This document shows, in pieces, positions 30,681 to 39,834 of a stretch of DNA of 64,000 nt; positions within the stretch are counted from its first letter, which is position 1; every line of letters starts with the position of its first letter. Under the pieces are notes generated by a model, which was given only the letters and a program-made list of their open reading frames with translations, did no database searches and was not told where the DNA came from. This stretch comes from Asparagopsis taxiformis (lineage: Eukaryota; Rhodophyta; Florideophyceae; Bonnemaisoniales; Bonnemaisoniaceae), in the NCBI GenBank assembly GCA_030407315.1, contig JALQPE010002403.1, positions 186,001-250,000 of the forward strand, given 5' to 3'. A program made the translations under genes and the position numbers.

Positions 30681-33600
30681 ATGGCACCAACCCCACTTCG
30701 CTCGAGGCGTCCCCCGTTAGCAGTGCTCCCTAACGGCATTCAGAGTCCTCTTGCAGACCCCTTGCGTACTTTCACTATGGACGCCAACTCGGCTGACCCT
30801 GAAAAGGCGCTCAATGATCTGGCTGGAACCAAGCGTTCCGCCTCCGAACTGAACGCTGCTTACTCCAATGACTCTATCGCAATCCCGATGCACAAGCCGT
30901 CAGAGTCTCCACATCATAACAAGAAATCACGACGCTCCTCCGGAAAGCGAGCAGATCGTAAAGTGTCCTTTGGTGGGCAGCAAATCAAAGTGTATCCCCG
31001 TGAGGACGAGTGCAGCCCCGCAAAAGATTCGCACAATGTGCCGGCTAGACCTTACCCATTCAAGGCTTCTCCGGGCTCGATACGCCACTTGCGACGGCTC
31101 AACCAACCTGCACTCCCTGAAGAAGATGATACAGACACTATCACGCTTCCCGAGGCCCCAGAGATCCCCACTTCGCATCCTTCCTCCAGACACCTTGGTC
31201 TTGGAGATATGGATGGAAGTTCTATGAGTCCGCTCCTCAGTAGATATGCTGATGAGGAGTCCAACACAAACAGCTTCTTCTTTGATGATGACGTTACGAT
31301 GCGTAGTCGACCGCGTCTCAGCACAAACTTTGGCTTGGGTGATGATGCTTCGTCGCGCCTCTCTATCCTGCCCGATGCACATGTGGAAGGTTTACACTCC
31401 CCCGGCAAATCCGATACGACGCTAAACGGTGAAGAGCTGCGTAATCTACTAGGGGATGATGAGGATGAACATGATGCGGAAAGAAATGTCTCGGCTAATA
31501 CGGAAGATGTGTCGTCTCCCAACTCATCCAGTGTTGACGGAGATGAGTTCCCAGAATCCCTGGAGTTGATCGCAACGGGAATGCGACCGTCGCTTGTTGG
31601 CGGTAACAGTCAAGCTGGCGTCGTACTCCCTCTCATAGACGGCAAAATTGAAAGTAGAGCCGGGCAGCACATACATCAATCCCCTGAACCTCGTTCAACT
31701 TCTTTATCAGATGACACAAATGCCGCTAGTGAGGCCAACAATAAGCTCAAAAGTACAAGTTTGCCAGGGACAAAAGCTTCTACAGCTGACGGAGATCACA
31801 CGTCAGGAGGAGCGGATGAAAATGAAGAACCTACTGTAGAAAGCGATCATACAGCTCTACCAGTAGCCAGCGCCGGGGTGAAGCAAAGCAATCGCTTCTC
31901 TGTCGGAGATATCACCTGTGTTGTTCCTAAGTTGTACAACTTGGAAGAAGACAATACAGAGGCATTGGAAATAACTGTGGAAGATTCGAATCCCGGAGAG
32001 CCAGAAGTCGTCCCCGAAAAGGATGTTCCAACCGCGAGTATTATTCAAGAAAAGAAGATTCCTCCTTCAAAATCCAAACCTCCGTTGCGACCAATGTTGC
32101 CTGAAAGCAGGCGTCTGTTCAACCATGAATCAGCACCAGATGAAGATACCACAATCCATTTTTATGATAATGACACCATTGGTACGGAAAACTCCAAACC
32201 TGTTGTAATGAGTACCACTGAGAGCACCAGCACACCAAAGATGGTCCAAACATCACAACCACAGGCCAACAATGTGCAAGAGAAGAGAACACCTTTTGCA
32301 CCAATTTCAACCATACCGTCCACCCCTCAGTCGGCAACTGCTTCAAAACTCCGAGCTGCAATGGAGTCAAGGCCATCCGCGAGTAAGGGATCAGGTTCCA
32401 AAAAACTGATGGAATTGTCATCCTCGGTACCGAGGTCGACCAAATTGAAATCTTTGGACAGTCCTTTGCAACCAAAGTCTGGCACAACAGAAAAAGTCTT
32501 GCAACATCATACTGAATCAAGTATTGTGTCGAAGCCGCGGGCGCCTCATACTGATAATGCAATCACCAAGAAACCGCCGCCTGTGCCCAACTTCCGTATT
32601 TCCAATTTTCTTAGTGTGAGCAATGTCCATTTCGAGTCCAATCTTCTTCGTCGACACGAGGACTCTCTCGGTGTTGGGCTTTCTGCTCCATCTGAAGGTG
32701 TTCGAACTGGTCTAGAGGGGAGACTCCTCGAAACGACAAGGAAGAAAGCAATCCTGGAGCGGTTGGAGAATGAGATAGTACAGCTGCGAAGTACAATTGG
32801 CACAACAGATGAAAATATCGGTTCTTTGGAGAATCAGATTGAATCGTCTTCCCCCCCTTTATATGCAATTCTACGCGAATCAGCAACATTGAAACTGGAC
32901 AAGTTGACGAAAATTCAACTAGAACTGAAACGATTACGAAAAGTGTGTGCGCTGAAAGCACGACAAGAATGGGTAAGATATCGTCATGGATGGGAACGTG
33001 AGATTTGTGATGAAGTTAGGAAACAAGCAACCATGTTGCGTCATGATCTCGGCCATTTGCAGTCATCGAAAGAAAAAATGTCTACTCTGTTATCGGCTAT
33101 GGCTCAAGAATGTCAGGAGCTTGGATTAGATCAAGATACTGTCATCAACACGGATGACAATTCCACAGGGGTAGTCGATGCCTTGCGAGACGTTGTCAGG
33201 GAGGAGTATGACTCTGTGAAGGGCCTTCGTCAACAGCTATTGGACCACGAATCGCTCAAACAGTCCTTGTCTGAAGAGAAGGAGTCGCTTCGCTTGAAAG
33301 GAGCATCTCTAGCCAAGAATTGTCAAAGTTTACAAGAATACGCGAATGCCGATAGCAGCGTCAAGTTGAAAGGGATTATAAAGCAGCGAAGTGTTCTGAA
33401 CAAGATAACCTCGAAAGCTGCGAGTATATCTGCATCAACTATCACAACAAACGATATTGTGATTTGCGTTTCTGGGGTGATGGAGGTACACTTGAGACTT
33501 GAAGGTGATAAGATAAGCAAGGTCCATTGCCGCTGCACTAATTCATCATCGGGAGAGAACATGAAGGTAATTCAAGAATTTACCAATCACGCCGTGCGAC

Positions 33601-34037
33601 TTGTGCAGACCGAATACCTAGAACGCTTGTCTACGGTACAGTCAATTCCAGTTGCTCTGCAATTTTCTGTAGAAGCCTTGACAAGGGCCAAATGGTCGTT
33701 CGCCGAAGCACACTCATATTTTGAGAGCCACCTTGGCAAAATTGTATCATCGCGCTTGTCGTCAGGCGACTGTCAATCGCTGGATCTCACTGTCATGGCT
33801 TCGTTTTATTCGCTGAGTTTACGGTGGAAGTTCCATGTGACGCTCACTATATCCACTTTCATGTCTAGGAAAACGTTTTCGAGACAGCGAGTAACAATCG
33901 ATAACTTGAGCAGATGTATCGGGGAATGCATTTCCGAGGAGAAATTGAATGAAGTGCTGACGAGGCGTGGGTTTTCGAGCTCCTCGTCATCGTTCAGTTG
34001 CAAGGAGGCTTTTGCCGGAATATGGGAAATGCTGTGA
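30681..34037 (+). CDS. KNL1: Kinetochore scaffold KNL1/Spc7
   Basis: A 1,118-residue protein in one frame. The N-terminal 630 residues are disordered and acidic/Ser-rich. They contain a PP1-docking motif of RVSF type (RKVSF, 93-97) after a basic SSGKR stretch, and at least one MELT-like phospho-site (DDVT near residue 203). The Spc7 domain starts at about 633 with FRISNFLSVSNVHFESNLLRR, close to the fungal/animal consensus, and runs into a coiled coil (about 675-900). The last 200 residues (IVICVSGVMEVHLRLEGD... onward) fit the tandem RWD fold that binds MIS12. KNL1 links microtubules, MIS12 and the spindle checkpoint. No intron, which is unusual for so long a disordered protein in many lineages. 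Confidence 0.82.
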   Translation: MAPTPLRSRRPPLAVLPNGIQSPLADPLRTFTMDANSADPEKALNDLAGTKRSASELNAAYSNDSIAIPMHKPSESPHHNKKSRRSSGKRADRKVSFGGQQIKVYPREDECSPAKDSHNVPARPYPFKASPGSIRHLRRLNQPALPEEDDTDTITLPEAPEIPTSHPSSRHLGLGDMDGSSMSPLLSRYADEESNTNSFFFDDDVTMRSRPRLSTNFGLGDDASSRLSILPDAHVEGLHSPGKSDTTLNGEELRNLLGDDEDEHDAERNVSANTEDVSSPNSSSVDGDEFPESLELIATGMRPSLVGGNSQAGVVLPLIDGKIESRAGQHIHQSPEPRSTSLSDDTNAASEANNKLKSTSLPGTKASTADGDHTSGGADENEEPTVESDHTALPVASAGVKQSNRFSVGDITCVVPKLYNLEEDNTEALEITVEDSNPGEPEVVPEKDVPTASIIQEKKIPPSKSKPPLRPMLPESRRLFNHESAPDEDTTIHFYDNDTIGTENSKPVVMSTTESTSTPKMVQTSQPQANNVQEKRTPFAPISTIPSTPQSATASKLRAAMESRPSASKGSGSKKLMELSSSVPRSTKLKSLDSPLQPKSGTTEKVLQHHTESSIVSKPRAPHTDNAITKKPPPVPNFRISNFLSVSNVHFESNLLRRHEDSLGVGLSAPSEGVRTGLEGRLLETTRKKAILERLENEIVQLRSTIGTTDENIGSLENQIESSSPPLYAILRESATLKLDKLTKIQLELKRLRKVCALKARQEWVRYRHGWEREICDEVRKQATMLRHDLGHLQSSKEKMSTLLSAMAQECQELGLDQDTVINTDDNSTGVVDALRDVVREEYDSVKGLRQQLLDHESLKQSLSEEKESLRLKGASLAKNCQSLQEYANADSSVKLKGIIKQRSVLNKITSKAASISASTITTNDIVICVSGVMEVHLRLEGDKISKVHCRCTNSSSGENMKVIQEFTNHAVRLVQTEYLERLSTVQSIPVALQFSVEALTRAKWSFAEAHSYFESHLGKIVSSRLSSGDCQSLDLTVMASFYSLSLRWKFHVTLTISTFMSRKTFSRQRVTIDNLSRCIGECISEEKLNEVLTRRGFSSSSSSFSCKEAFAGIWEML

Positions 34038-34198
34038 GTTATTAGTGACAGAGTTGCATAGACTGATGTGATAGTTGTATAGTTGGTGATGAAACATTGT
34101 ACTTGTACATATTGCTGGAAAGGTACCCGTAAACTTGGACGGGCTTGGCGCATTGAGAGGTATTCGAGATATCTACGATATGCAGATAGTATAGTTAT

Positions 34199-35596
34199 TT
34201 ATATTGTATTAGTTTTGTACTTGCGACTTTCCTTCACCAAATCGCCCATGCCACTGAGCAATGGATTTGTCGCCCAACTTGCAGCCACTCGTTTACGATG
34301 GCGATCCGTTGGCATACGTGCAAGGTAAGCTAGTCTTCGCGCAGCCCAAGCAGGCGTCCCCTGCAGTTCCAACCCTACAGAAGTAGTGACTGCAGCATTT
34401 CGAGCACCGAGGACCATCATTTCGCCAAGATGGGCGTATCTGTATTCAAGTCTTGGCTTGCCAGTCAGGGAGGCCCATGCATTCCATGCGGCATAATCGG
34501 CCTGCTGAACGGCAACCTGTGCGGTGCCGAAATACTCTGTGTCGCCAGGGACGGTTGCAGCGTCGCCCAGTGCGTAGATACAATCTTCATAGCCTTGTAC
34601 TTGCAAAAAAGAATCAGTTATGATGCGACCGGGTTTATCGATCGGAATGTCAAAATTGGGCAGTGTTGAACTCGGTTTTGCGCCCGCTGTCCAGATAACC
34701 AAGTCGGCTGGATAAGTGAAAGTTTGGGATGCATCAGCGGTACGTCTTTGGATTGTAACGGCATCGTTTGAAACTTGGGTTACCCGGGAACGATACTCTA
34801 TAACGACTTCATTCTGCATGAGCACTTGTTCAGATGTTTGCCGATTGAAAGACGAGCCATTTTTCAGAATTCGATCACCCGTTTCCACAATGAGTACACT
34901 GGCCCTCGATTGCAGATCGTCGGCCAGAGACGATGCAATTTCCACGCCGCTGAATCCGCCACCAACAACAACAATATTGATCACCTGGGCGGGGGGTTTT
35001 GTCTCTTTCAGCGTGGTCAATTGATGCTTGAGACGCAACGCGTCCTCCAACCTATAGAACGGCAGCGCGAATTCAGCAGCACCAGATACAGCGTCTATAG
35101 CGGCCGTTTCAGCCCCGAGGGCAAGGACCGCTCTGTCGAATGGTACCTGGAATGCGGATGTGGAATTAGCGCCGCGGGTAGTGCCTTCGATCATGCCGTT
35201 TTTCACGTCGAGATTTTCGACGTTGCCTTGCAGGAATTTGACCGATGTGGCTTGCAGAAGGTCGTCAAATTTGGGCGCAATCTCCCACTGGTTCACTTGA
35301 TCCAGAGCAAGCTCGTACAGCATGGGAAGAAAGCAGAAGCGCTCTGCTTTGTCCACGAGCGTTATCTGTGGACGGGTCAGTCGCGTCCAGGGCAACGATG
35401 CGAGGCGTAAGGCCACCGAAATTCCAGCATGTCCGCCGCCTACTATAGCGATGTTTGGACGAAGGACTGCTTTCGTTGTATGGAGACGAGTTGGGAGACG
35501 TCGTGTCTGAGGTGATGGAACAGGTAGGAAGCGGTATCGGGAAAAGCCATTGCTGCCGAACCGGGCTGCGTTGACGAACAGTGGTTGCGCTGACAT
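34199..35596 (-). CDS. NDC1: Plastid type II NAD(P)H dehydrogenase, NDC1-type
   Basis: A 465-residue flavoprotein. Residues 1-46 are Ser/Arg/Pro-rich with early Phe residues, as expected for a transit peptide. The FAD-binding fold starts at 47 (NIAIVGGGHAG), the second dinucleotide fold is near 212 (INIVVVGGGFSGVEIA), and the C-terminal FAD contact is IYALGDAA. The end RLAYLARMPTDRHRKRVAASW is diagnostic of NDC1 rather than mitochondrial NDA/NDB; no EF-hand is present. NDC1 reduces plastoquinone in thylakoids and plastoglobules and takes part in prenylquinone metabolism, including vitamin K1. The upstream 290 bp contain a good TATA-like stretch at about 35808-35817. It is followed on the same strand by CP38's 3' end, so the two plastid genes are tandem but separate. 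Confidence 0.9.
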   Translation of the reverse strand: MSAQPLFVNAARFGSNGFSRYRFLPVPSPQTRRLPTRLHTTKAVLRPNIAIVGGGHAGISVALRLASLPWTRLTRPQITLVDKAERFCFLPMLYELALDQVNQWEIAPKFDDLLQATSVKFLQGNVENLDVKNGMIEGTTRGANSTSAFQVPFDRAVLALGAETAAIDAVSGAAEFALPFYRLEDALRLKHQLTTLKETKPPAQVINIVVVGGGFSGVEIASSLADDLQSRASVLIVETGDRILKNGSSFNRQTSEQVLMQNEVVIEYRSRVTQVSNDAVTIQRRTADASQTFTYPADLVIWTAGAKPSSTLPNFDIPIDKPGRIITDSFLQVQGYEDCIYALGDAATVPGDTEYFGTAQVAVQQADYAAWNAWASLTGKPRLEYRYAHLGEMMVLGARNAAVTTSVGLELQGTPAWAARRLAYLARMPTDRHRKRVAASWATNPLLSGMGDLVKESRKYKTNTI

Positions 35597-35885
35597 TTTG
35601 GTCGCCTCGTTGGGAGGTGCGTGGACAGAAGTGGTCTGGACAGACGGGGGTTGGATTCAGGAGTACAGTCGTAGGATAGAAGGGGGCACGTGTATGCTGA
35701 CCGCAGATGTCGATATCTCCGGCTCAATTGTTGGATTAATTCACGCAAGCTGTACGTGACGAGTTGGTGGTTGTGGGGAGCGTGATGCAGCGTGGAAACC
35801 TGAAAAATATATAAAATTTGCAAATGGCAACAAACACAACCAGCAGTTACTACTTTGAATCTATCTCTACGTTCAAGGGCACTGC

Positions 35886-37163
35886 TTATGATGTGACAAG
35901 ATTTTGTAAGCCATCGACCACCTTTGCCGAGACAATGCGGTCGCCCTTTTCCAATCCCTTGAGGAAGAATTCCCCTTTAGTCGTATATCCAAACACGGCC
36001 CAAGACCCATCCATCAAATTACGGCCGGCCGGCGTGAGGTCTGGTTCAAACAGAAACCAGAAGAATTGACTGGAAGCGGTATTCGGTTCAAACTCCTCCC
36101 TAGCCATTGCCAAAGTACCGTACGACGTGAAGGGCAGTACAGTACCTTCAGCTCCACGCCCATCATCTTCTAGTGTAATGCCATAAGTAGGTAGCTTATC
36201 GCCCTTTGCGAAAACTTCGAGTGGAATAGTCCTCACCACACCGTTCTTGTCCACGAAACCTTCGCCGCCCTCTTTCGGCTTGCCAGTCTGAATGATGAAA
36301 CCATCGGATCGTAGAACAGGAAGGCCATCGTAGAAACCCTTGTTCACGAGATCGACAAATGTACCTGCTGAAATCGGGGCTGAGTAGCCGTCTATAACCA
36401 GCGTCATATCACCCTTTGGATAAATGGTTCCCTCAATATCGAACGGCTTGTCGCCAGCTTTTCGCACTTCGACTTGCACGGTCGCACGTCCCTTCAATTG
36501 AGGAAGATTGGAATATTCCTGTGGCACTTGAAATGGAAATTTGTTAACCATGAGCGCTTCTACGTTGGCAACATCTCTAAGGGCGTCCCGAGTAGTTTGC
36601 ACGATTTTATCGGCATTTTTATCTGCAACAGCAGTAGTGATATTGGGCAAAGCGTCAGACACGTTTGCAAGTAGATCGGTTGCTTGCTGCACTTTTTCCG
36701 AGGGGATATCCTTTAAAATTTTATCCGATTGATTGTTGAGCACCATGGCACTCTTCTTGACATGCTGATCGACTTTCTGCCACTTGAGTCCCCTGAGGTC
36801 GGAAATAGCAGCTTCGAGCTCAGTCTGCAGTTGGCGTACGGACTTGTTTGAAATTGGGAGCGCCCATCGCAGCAGACTTTCCGGGTCTTTGATGACATCG
36901 CCGGATGCGGACAGGAAGGAGGCACCGCCGCCTTTTGCGGCAGCGTGGACGGGCGGGACGGGAGCAAGATCGAGTTGAAGGGGCGTTGCGGTCAGAATGG
37001 CGGCGGCGGCGGCAGCAGCAGCGGCGGTCGCGGCGAGGGTTCTGGACGCGGATGCAAGCGGGGGCTGTTTGGACGGGGATACGTGGCGACGAGTAGCCGG
37101 ATGATGGTGTGTGGGACACCAAACAGGCAAAAATGCATGGGAGATGAGGAGATGCGTCGTCAT
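35886..37163 (-). CDS. CYP38: Thylakoid lumen cyclophilin CP38/TLP40
   Basis: A 425-residue precursor from the ATG at 37163 (the frame is open upstream to a GTG). A transit peptide is followed by a poly-Ala hydrophobic core (about 45-58) and a VHA|AA cleavage motif near residue 76, a bipartite signal for the thylakoid lumen. The N-terminal helical domain (about 90-225) has the PESLLRWALPI and RQLQTELE features of TLP40. A divergent cyclophilin domain (about 235-425) contains GTFVDLVNKGFYDGLPVLR and the long insert of this family. CP38 helps assemble and maintain photosystem II. Its catalytic residues are degenerate and isomerase activity is not expected. The coding GC and Ala runs around the signal make short shadow frames on the other strand. 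Confidence 0.93.
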   Translation of the reverse strand: MTTHLLISHAFLPVWCPTHHHPATRRHVSPSKQPPLASASRTLAATAAAAAAAAAILTATPLQLDLAPVPPVHAAAKGGGASFLSASGDVIKDPESLLRWALPISNKSVRQLQTELEAAISDLRGLKWQKVDQHVKKSAMVLNNQSDKILKDIPSEKVQQATDLLANVSDALPNITTAVADKNADKIVQTTRDALRDVANVEALMVNKFPFQVPQEYSNLPQLKGRATVQVEVRKAGDKPFDIEGTIYPKGDMTLVIDGYSAPISAGTFVDLVNKGFYDGLPVLRSDGFIIQTGKPKEGGEGFVDKNGVVRTIPLEVFAKGDKLPTYGITLEDDGRGAEGTVLPFTSYGTLAMAREEFEPNTASSQFFWFLFEPDLTPAGRNLMDGSWAVFGYTTKGEFFLKGLEKGDRIVSAKVVDGLQNLVTS

Positions 37164-37797
37164 CGTGTGACGTGAACAAATGAATAGGGATGAAGTGTGG
37201 ACGAGAAAGAATGCGGGAGATTCGTTTGATGCACTAGTACTGTAGGGCGCGAGGTAGTTTAGGGTTGGACTGTAAGGATGAGGATATGACAAGGGACGGT
37301 GTTTGGGCACGTGCGATCGAGCGCCAAGCGAGACGGCCACGTAGTGATGGAGTGGCTGCAGGTGAAAGGAAACGATGCAGTCAATCGCTTACGTTGTGCC
37401 AAATCATTTAGGGCATGGTCCATCATATCATACAACGAGCGTTACGTACTCTGTCATTATTGCACTGCGGTCCCTTATTTTGCATGTCGTCGCTTAAAAT
37501 TAGATCACTAGCGCGACAGTAACTCGTGAATTAAAATTACAGATCCAGAAACAAACACATATGATGACTTGTATGAATACAGCGTCGCGTCACGTCAAAA
37601 CCAGTAGCGATGCGTGGGAAAACGTCACACGCTACAAATTTAGCACAAATCAACGCATCCCTTCAATGTCACGCTACGCCGCTCCACAGCGTTGCGCGCC
37701 CCGCCCCGCACCGCCCCGCCCCGACCCGACGCTTGTACTCTTAGCAAACCACCTCGCGTGTCCTCCTTGCCCACCCATGCGCCATATGTACGCCACC

Positions 37798-37803
37798 TAT
37801 ATA
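37798..37803 (+). promoter_or_regulatory. TATA box of the zinc-finger gene
   Basis: TATATA 115 bp before the chosen ATG at 37918. Transcription would start near 37830, making the pentamer repeat part of the 5' leader and excluding the upstream ATG at 37561. Confidence 0.5.
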
Positions 37804-37844
37804 GCCAACCCTCCCCATCCATTCACCGCTCCCCCGCGCAGCAT

Positions 37845-37885
37845 AGCTCAGCTCAGCTCAGCCCAGCCCAGCCCAGCCCAGCCCA
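37845..37885 (+). repeat. AGCTC/AGCCC pentanucleotide repeat
   Basis: About eight head-to-tail 5-bp units, AGCTC changing to AGCCC, ending 33 bp before the zinc-finger ATG. It is probably in the 5' leader of the mRNA. Confidence 0.9.
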
Positions 37886-37917
37886 CTCTGTCTCCTCCCG
37901 TCCCAGTCACATCCGCC

Positions 37918-39228
37918 ATGGACATTCTCAGTTTCCTCGGCCCCGGTCCGCACTCGCCCCCGACCGACGATCCACTTATGTATCTATTCTCCTCGCCCAC
38001 AACCGAGCCCGATGACGCATCGCCACCCAAACCGCAACAACCCACCAGTCCCAGTCGCAACCCCTTTGCCCAGCTCGACACGCTGCTCACCGCGCCCCCG
38101 CCCGCCCTTGTCTACGATGCGCCGACCACAGCCGCCCTCGATTTACTCCCCGATCTGTCGCAAACCAACGCGCCACCCAGTCCGCACCCCCATTCCAACA
38201 AGCGTTCCCTGCGCGCGATGCGAGCCATGGCCAAAAATAATGCGCCCGATGTCTCGCTCACAGAGGATGAACTATTGCAAATCGGCTCCATGCACGAGTC
38301 GGAGCGTCATCTAGCCGATTCCAAACACCTCTACGATGCCCTTGTCGCTTTCAAGACTAGTCTAGCGCGACACGGCTATCGCATCACAGCTTTGCATCTC
38401 GATCCATTACTCTCACATTTGCCAAATCTACATCAGCATCCTTTTGATTTTGTGCTCAATATAAAGCCGCAGATGCATGCCGCCTCGTATGATCAACCCG
38501 ATGTGCACCATCATTCGGACACCCCGCTCACAGTGCCCGATCCACCGAGAAAGCGAGCACGTACTGTGCAGCCACAACCGCAACAACAACAGGACGCGTC
38601 ACACTCGACACGATTGGCATGCACAGTGTGCTCGAAACTCATGTCGGACAATGACACGCTCATCCGTCACTTCCGCCATGCCCATCAGGAACTCAAGCCC
38701 TTTTCGTGCCCACGATGCAGAGGGCTGTATTCGTCCGAGGGAACGCTATGGCATCATATTCGTAATGTGCATACGGAGACACCACGAAAATACAAGTGTA
38801 ATCATTGCGATGCATCGTATGATTCATTCGGTGCTAAAACACGTCACGAGCATGCTACTCATAATACAGCGACGCCGCAATTCATTTGTTCATACGAGGA
38901 CTGCAAACGTGCCTTTAATTTTCCAGCCCATCTCGAGTCGCATGCACTACAGTCGCATCCCGGCTTTCGACCCTTTGCTTGCGAAGAATGTCCCAAGAGA
39001 TTCCCGAGCGCCAACGGTCTAACCAGACATAGTAGAGAAGTTCATCGTCGAACCCAAGCCTATTCATGCTCGTGCAGTCGTAGCTATTCCAAGCGCTGCC
39101 ATCTCAAACGCCATTTATTACGTGTACACGGCATGTCGCAGGAAAGAGTCTCCGAAGAGATGAAGAAACAACCACATCCTGGTCTACTACATATCAGTCC
39201 GCCACCAGCACCAGCATCAACAGACTAG
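37918..39228 (+). CDS. C2H2 zinc-finger protein with six fingers
   Basis: A 436-residue protein from the ATG at 37918. Residues 1-105 are Pro/Ser/Thr-rich and disordered with an MDILSFLGPG start. A moderately ordered middle (about 115-190) is followed by a basic stretch PPRKRARTV, a likely nuclear localisation signal, and a poly-Gln/Pro run. Six C2H2 fingers fill residues 233-411 (CTVC, CPRC, CNHC, CSYEDC, CEEC and CSC starts). The fourth has the wider C-x4-C spacing, and the last the unusual C-x1-C spacing (YSCSCSRSY). Most linkers depart from the TGEKP type, but several keep H-x3/x4-H. DNA binding is expected; the target is unknown. C-rich codon use and flanking short tandem repeats set it apart from its neighbours. 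Confidence 0.85.
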   Translation: MDILSFLGPGPHSPPTDDPLMYLFSSPTTEPDDASPPKPQQPTSPSRNPFAQLDTLLTAPPPALVYDAPTTAALDLLPDLSQTNAPPSPHPHSNKRSLRAMRAMAKNNAPDVSLTEDELLQIGSMHESERHLADSKHLYDALVAFKTSLARHGYRITALHLDPLLSHLPNLHQHPFDFVLNIKPQMHAASYDQPDVHHHSDTPLTVPDPPRKRARTVQPQPQQQQDASHSTRLACTVCSKLMSDNDTLIRHFRHAHQELKPFSCPRCRGLYSSEGTLWHHIRNVHTETPRKYKCNHCDASYDSFGAKTRHEHATHNTATPQFICSYEDCKRAFNFPAHLESHALQSHPGFRPFACEECPKRFPSANGLTRHSREVHRRTQAYSCSCSRSYSKRCHLKRHLLRVHGMSQERVSEEMKKQPHPGLLHISPPPAPASTD

Positions 39229-39834
39229 TCACGCACGCACGCACACACACCACCACCAACCGCCGCATTTTTCGATCGCATTCTAGTTGGGGCTAATTTT
39301 TCGAACCCCTCGCACGGCTAGACACGTGCAACGTTGCGTAAACACTTGCTCTATTCGTCGTCCTCTTGGCTGCACCCCATTTTCGCCATAACTGCATCTG
39401 CCACGTCTTCCGATACACATCTCGAGATACGGTGCGTGCGATTGCGACGCATTGCGCCGCGCGTCGCGTACCACGCATCAATGATCAATCGAACAAACGA
39501 TCGATGGACGTATCGTTACCATCGCCGTGACGCACCACAAGGTATCGATCGGTGCACCATGCATGCGCACCTCATACCATTCAATTTGGTGTCGGCAGAG
39601 TTCCACAGTCGCAGTGGAACGTGCGCGTCGACTCGATGCGCCGTACAACAAATTGATACCCACTCATGCATTGAATTTCAAATTGCATCACAGTGCACGT
39701 CAGTCGCAAGGCACATTGGAATGTAGGCAATTTTTGGCATTTGGCGTGCCCTCGGCATTTCAGACACATTGTGCCTGGCTACGCAACGTGTTTACCATTC
39801 CTACCACCCACGCTACCTCCACCCTGTATTCACA
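39229..39834. other. Convergent intergenic region
   Basis: 606 bp between the stop codons of the zinc-finger gene and the giant ligase gene. It starts with an (ACGC)n/(CA)n/(CCA)n simple repeat at 39231-39260. The remainder should hold the two 3' UTRs. No gene was recognised. Confidence 0.5.

Larger units (their letters stand above)
37164..37917. other. Divergent intergenic region
   Basis: 754 bp between the CP38 and zinc-finger starts. It contains the TATATA box and the pentamer repeat listed separately. The zinc-finger frame is open back to 37561, but the TATA box placement argues that this part is promoter and leader. Confidence 0.6.

Noticed and set aside
37561..37917. N-terminal extension of the zinc-finger protein from the ATG at 37561
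   Set aside because: A TATA box at 37798 and the pentamer repeat lie inside it, and its composition is repeat-derived. The ATG at 37918 fits better.
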